From NCBI GenBank assembly GCA_900551095.1, contig URUJ01000020.1, forward strand, positions 1 to 7,209: a stretch of DNA of 7,209 bases, in the 5' to 3' direction. The translations under genes were made by a program, and so were the position numbers. Below the pieces are notes generated by a model. The model was not told the origin of the DNA. It made no database searches and was given only the letters and a program-made list of their open reading frames with translations. Position 1 is the stretch's first letter. Every line of letters begins with the position of its first letter. The DNA is from an uncultured Anaerococcus sp. (GTDB taxonomy: Bacteria; Bacillota; Clostridia; Tissierellales; Peptoniphilaceae). This document shows positions 6,461-7,209 of the stretch, piece by piece.

Positions 6461-7044
6461 AATAATACCTCCATGTATTTTCTAATTTCATTTTCTATTT
6501 TAAATAGTCTACTGTATTTTATGAGTCGTCTTAGATTTTTATTTGTTGATTTAAAGTATCTTTTTAAGGCTTCTGTAAAAATCTGTTTATCTATTTTTTC
6601 TCTTTCGATTATGATATCGCAAATTGTTCGATCTATATCGTAAACTGGGATATGATTGCCTTGTGGTGATTTTATTTCTGTCTTTCCTAGTTCGTATAAA
6701 TCTTTTTTTACATAGTGAACTTGTAAATCTTCATATCGCTTTTTTATATGGCTTGCATTATAGCCTTGAGGTACAGATATATGAAATACATTTGGGATTC
6801 TATCGCATAAGTCGTGGAGGTATAGGGCTGTTTGATAGGAAAATATTATTCGATTACTATTAGATGATATTAAAACAAAATCGTCTATTACTTTTCCTTT
6901 TAATTGATATAGTCCTGGTCTTAATCTTTCTAGTTGCCCGCTCTTTGTTAATTCTGATAAATTATGCCTAGTATATCCAAGTTCTTCTGCTTCTTTGTTA
7001 GTTATTACTAAATTTTCTTGTATATATTCTTTAAGCGTATCCAT
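6457..7044 (-). CDS. abiEi: AbiEi-family antitoxin and autorepressor
   Basis: This is the antitoxin of the AbiE type IV system. In this class it counters the toxin without stable complex formation and represses its own promoter. The 195-residue protein begins with a winged-helix domain: VITNKEAEELGYTRHNLSEL at about 13-32, then the wing LERLRPGLYQL at 38-48. The C-terminal antitoxin domain carries ALYLHDLCDRIP (73-84) and VYDIDRTICDII near 138-149, which matches the conserved RTxxD region of the family. The length is typical. The ATG follows AGGAGG by six bases. It is co-transcribed with and translationally coupled to abiEii. An inverted repeat across its -10 box is the likely binding site for its own N-terminal domain. 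Confidence 0.9.
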   Translation of the reverse strand: MDTLKEYIQENLVITNKEAEELGYTRHNLSELTKSGQLERLRPGLYQLKGKVIDDFVLISSNSNRIIFSYQTALYLHDLCDRIPNVFHISVPQGYNASHIKKRYEDLQVHYVKKDLYELGKTEIKSPQGNHIPVYDIDRTICDIIIEREKIDKQIFTEALKRYFKSTNKNLRRLIKYSRLFKIENEIRKYMEVLL

Positions 7045-7065
7045 AGTCTGCCTCCTCTCATTTAT

Positions 7066-7089
7066 GCTTTTATTATATGTTATAAAAGC
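7066..7089. promoter_or_regulatory. Probable AbiEi operator
   Basis: gcttttat (7066-7073) and ataaaagc (7082-7089) are perfect 8-bp inverted arms separated by 8 bases. They straddle the -10 box of the abiE promoter. Characterised AbiEi antitoxins bind inverted repeats in their own promoter, so this is a strong candidate autoregulatory site. Binding itself is inferred. Confidence 0.65.
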
Positions 7090-7100
7090 GAATATGTAAA
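7072..7100 (-). promoter_or_regulatory. Sigma-70-type promoter of the abiE operon
   Basis: On the minus strand, -35 TTTACA (7095-7100) and -10 TATAAT (7072-7077) are 17 bases apart, close to the vegetative consensus. The predicted start of transcription is near 7065, about 20 bases before the abiEi start codon. Confidence 0.8.
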
Positions 7101-7128
7101 GCTGGCTATGAGTAATTTATATTTTGAG

Positions 7129-7147
7129 AAGGATGTAACGAATCCTT
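7129..7147. repeat. Small hairpin upstream of the abiE promoter
   Basis: aaggat (7129-7134) and atcctt (7142-7147) form a 6-bp stem with a 7-base loop. No T run follows on either strand, so it is not a good terminator. It may belong to the same repeat cluster as the hairpins to its right. Confidence 0.25.
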
Positions 7148-7161
7148 ACTCCCTTCAATCA

Positions 7162-7206
7162 AAACTACCAGCTTAGCTGGTAGTTTGCATAGCGCCTATA
7201 AGGCGC
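7162..7206. repeat. Two adjacent GC-rich hairpins, possible IS200/IS605-type end
   Basis: aaactaccagct (7162-7173) and agctggtagttt (7175-7186) form a 25-bp palindrome. Five bases later, gcgcct (7192-7197) pairs with aggcgc (7201-7206) around the loop ata. The stretch is much richer in GC than its surroundings. IS200/IS605-family elements have subterminal imperfect hairpins of this kind instead of terminal inverted repeats, and the hairpin sequence recalls such ends in Firmicutes. The window stops before any transposase can be seen, so a stand-alone repeat or a strong terminator from beyond the edge remains possible. Confidence 0.45.
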
Positions 7207-7209
7207 GAA

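Noticed and set aside
6144..6863. Two plus-strand reading frames (6144-6485 and 6624-6863)
   Set aside because: Both are antisense to the intact abiEii and abiEi genes, whose family motifs are clear, and neither has supporting upstream signals.
1..7209. CRISPR array, tRNA, rRNA or retron
   Set aside because: No regularly spaced repeats, no tRNA- or rRNA-like conserved segments and no reverse transcriptase were seen on either strand.

Overview
The window is AT-rich, uses strong GGAGG-type ribosome binding sites and carries Firmicutes-style mobilization and IS-like sequences. This suggests a low-GC Firmicute, possibly a Clostridium relative or an anaerobic coccus such as Peptoniphilus or Anaerococcus; that assignment is inference. 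The content is accessory: a piece of a mobilizable element carrying two anti-phage modules. Apart from mobC at the left edge, every convincing gene is on the minus strand, so genes are read from high to low coordinates.

Left edge (1-645, plus strand): three inverted repeats, one of them terminator-like, precede a MobC-like relaxosome accessory gene. The layout resembles an origin of transfer followed by mobC. No relaxase follows, so the mobilization module looks cut short where the defence cargo begins.

Centre (806-5305, minus strand): a complete type II CBASS operon. In transcription order it holds a small XRE/Cro-type regulator, a CD-NTase signal synthase, Cap2 (an E2-E1 fusion), Cap3 (a JAMM isopeptidase) and a two-TM putative effector. 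The genes abut or overlap by a few bases. One near-consensus promoter (TTGAAA-17 bp-TATAAT) with a downstream palindrome lies before the regulator, and one intrinsic terminator follows the effector. By family knowledge, the CD-NTase makes a cyclic oligonucleotide on infection, Cap2 primes it by conjugating its C-terminus, Cap3 reverses this, and the last gene should respond to the signal. Its membrane topology suggests killing by membrane disruption, but its C-terminal domain is one I do not recognise.

Right (5535-7100, minus strand): an AbiE-type type IV toxin-antitoxin operon, AbiEi antitoxin then AbiEii nucleotidyltransferase toxin, joined by a GTGA overlap. It has its own promoter (TTTACA-17 bp-TATAAT), an operator-like 8-bp inverted repeat across the -10, and its own terminator. 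The two systems are therefore separate transcription units on the same strand.

Right edge (7128-7209): consecutive GC-richer hairpins, including a 25-bp palindrome, resemble a subterminal end of an IS200/IS605-family element. The window ends before any transposase can be seen.
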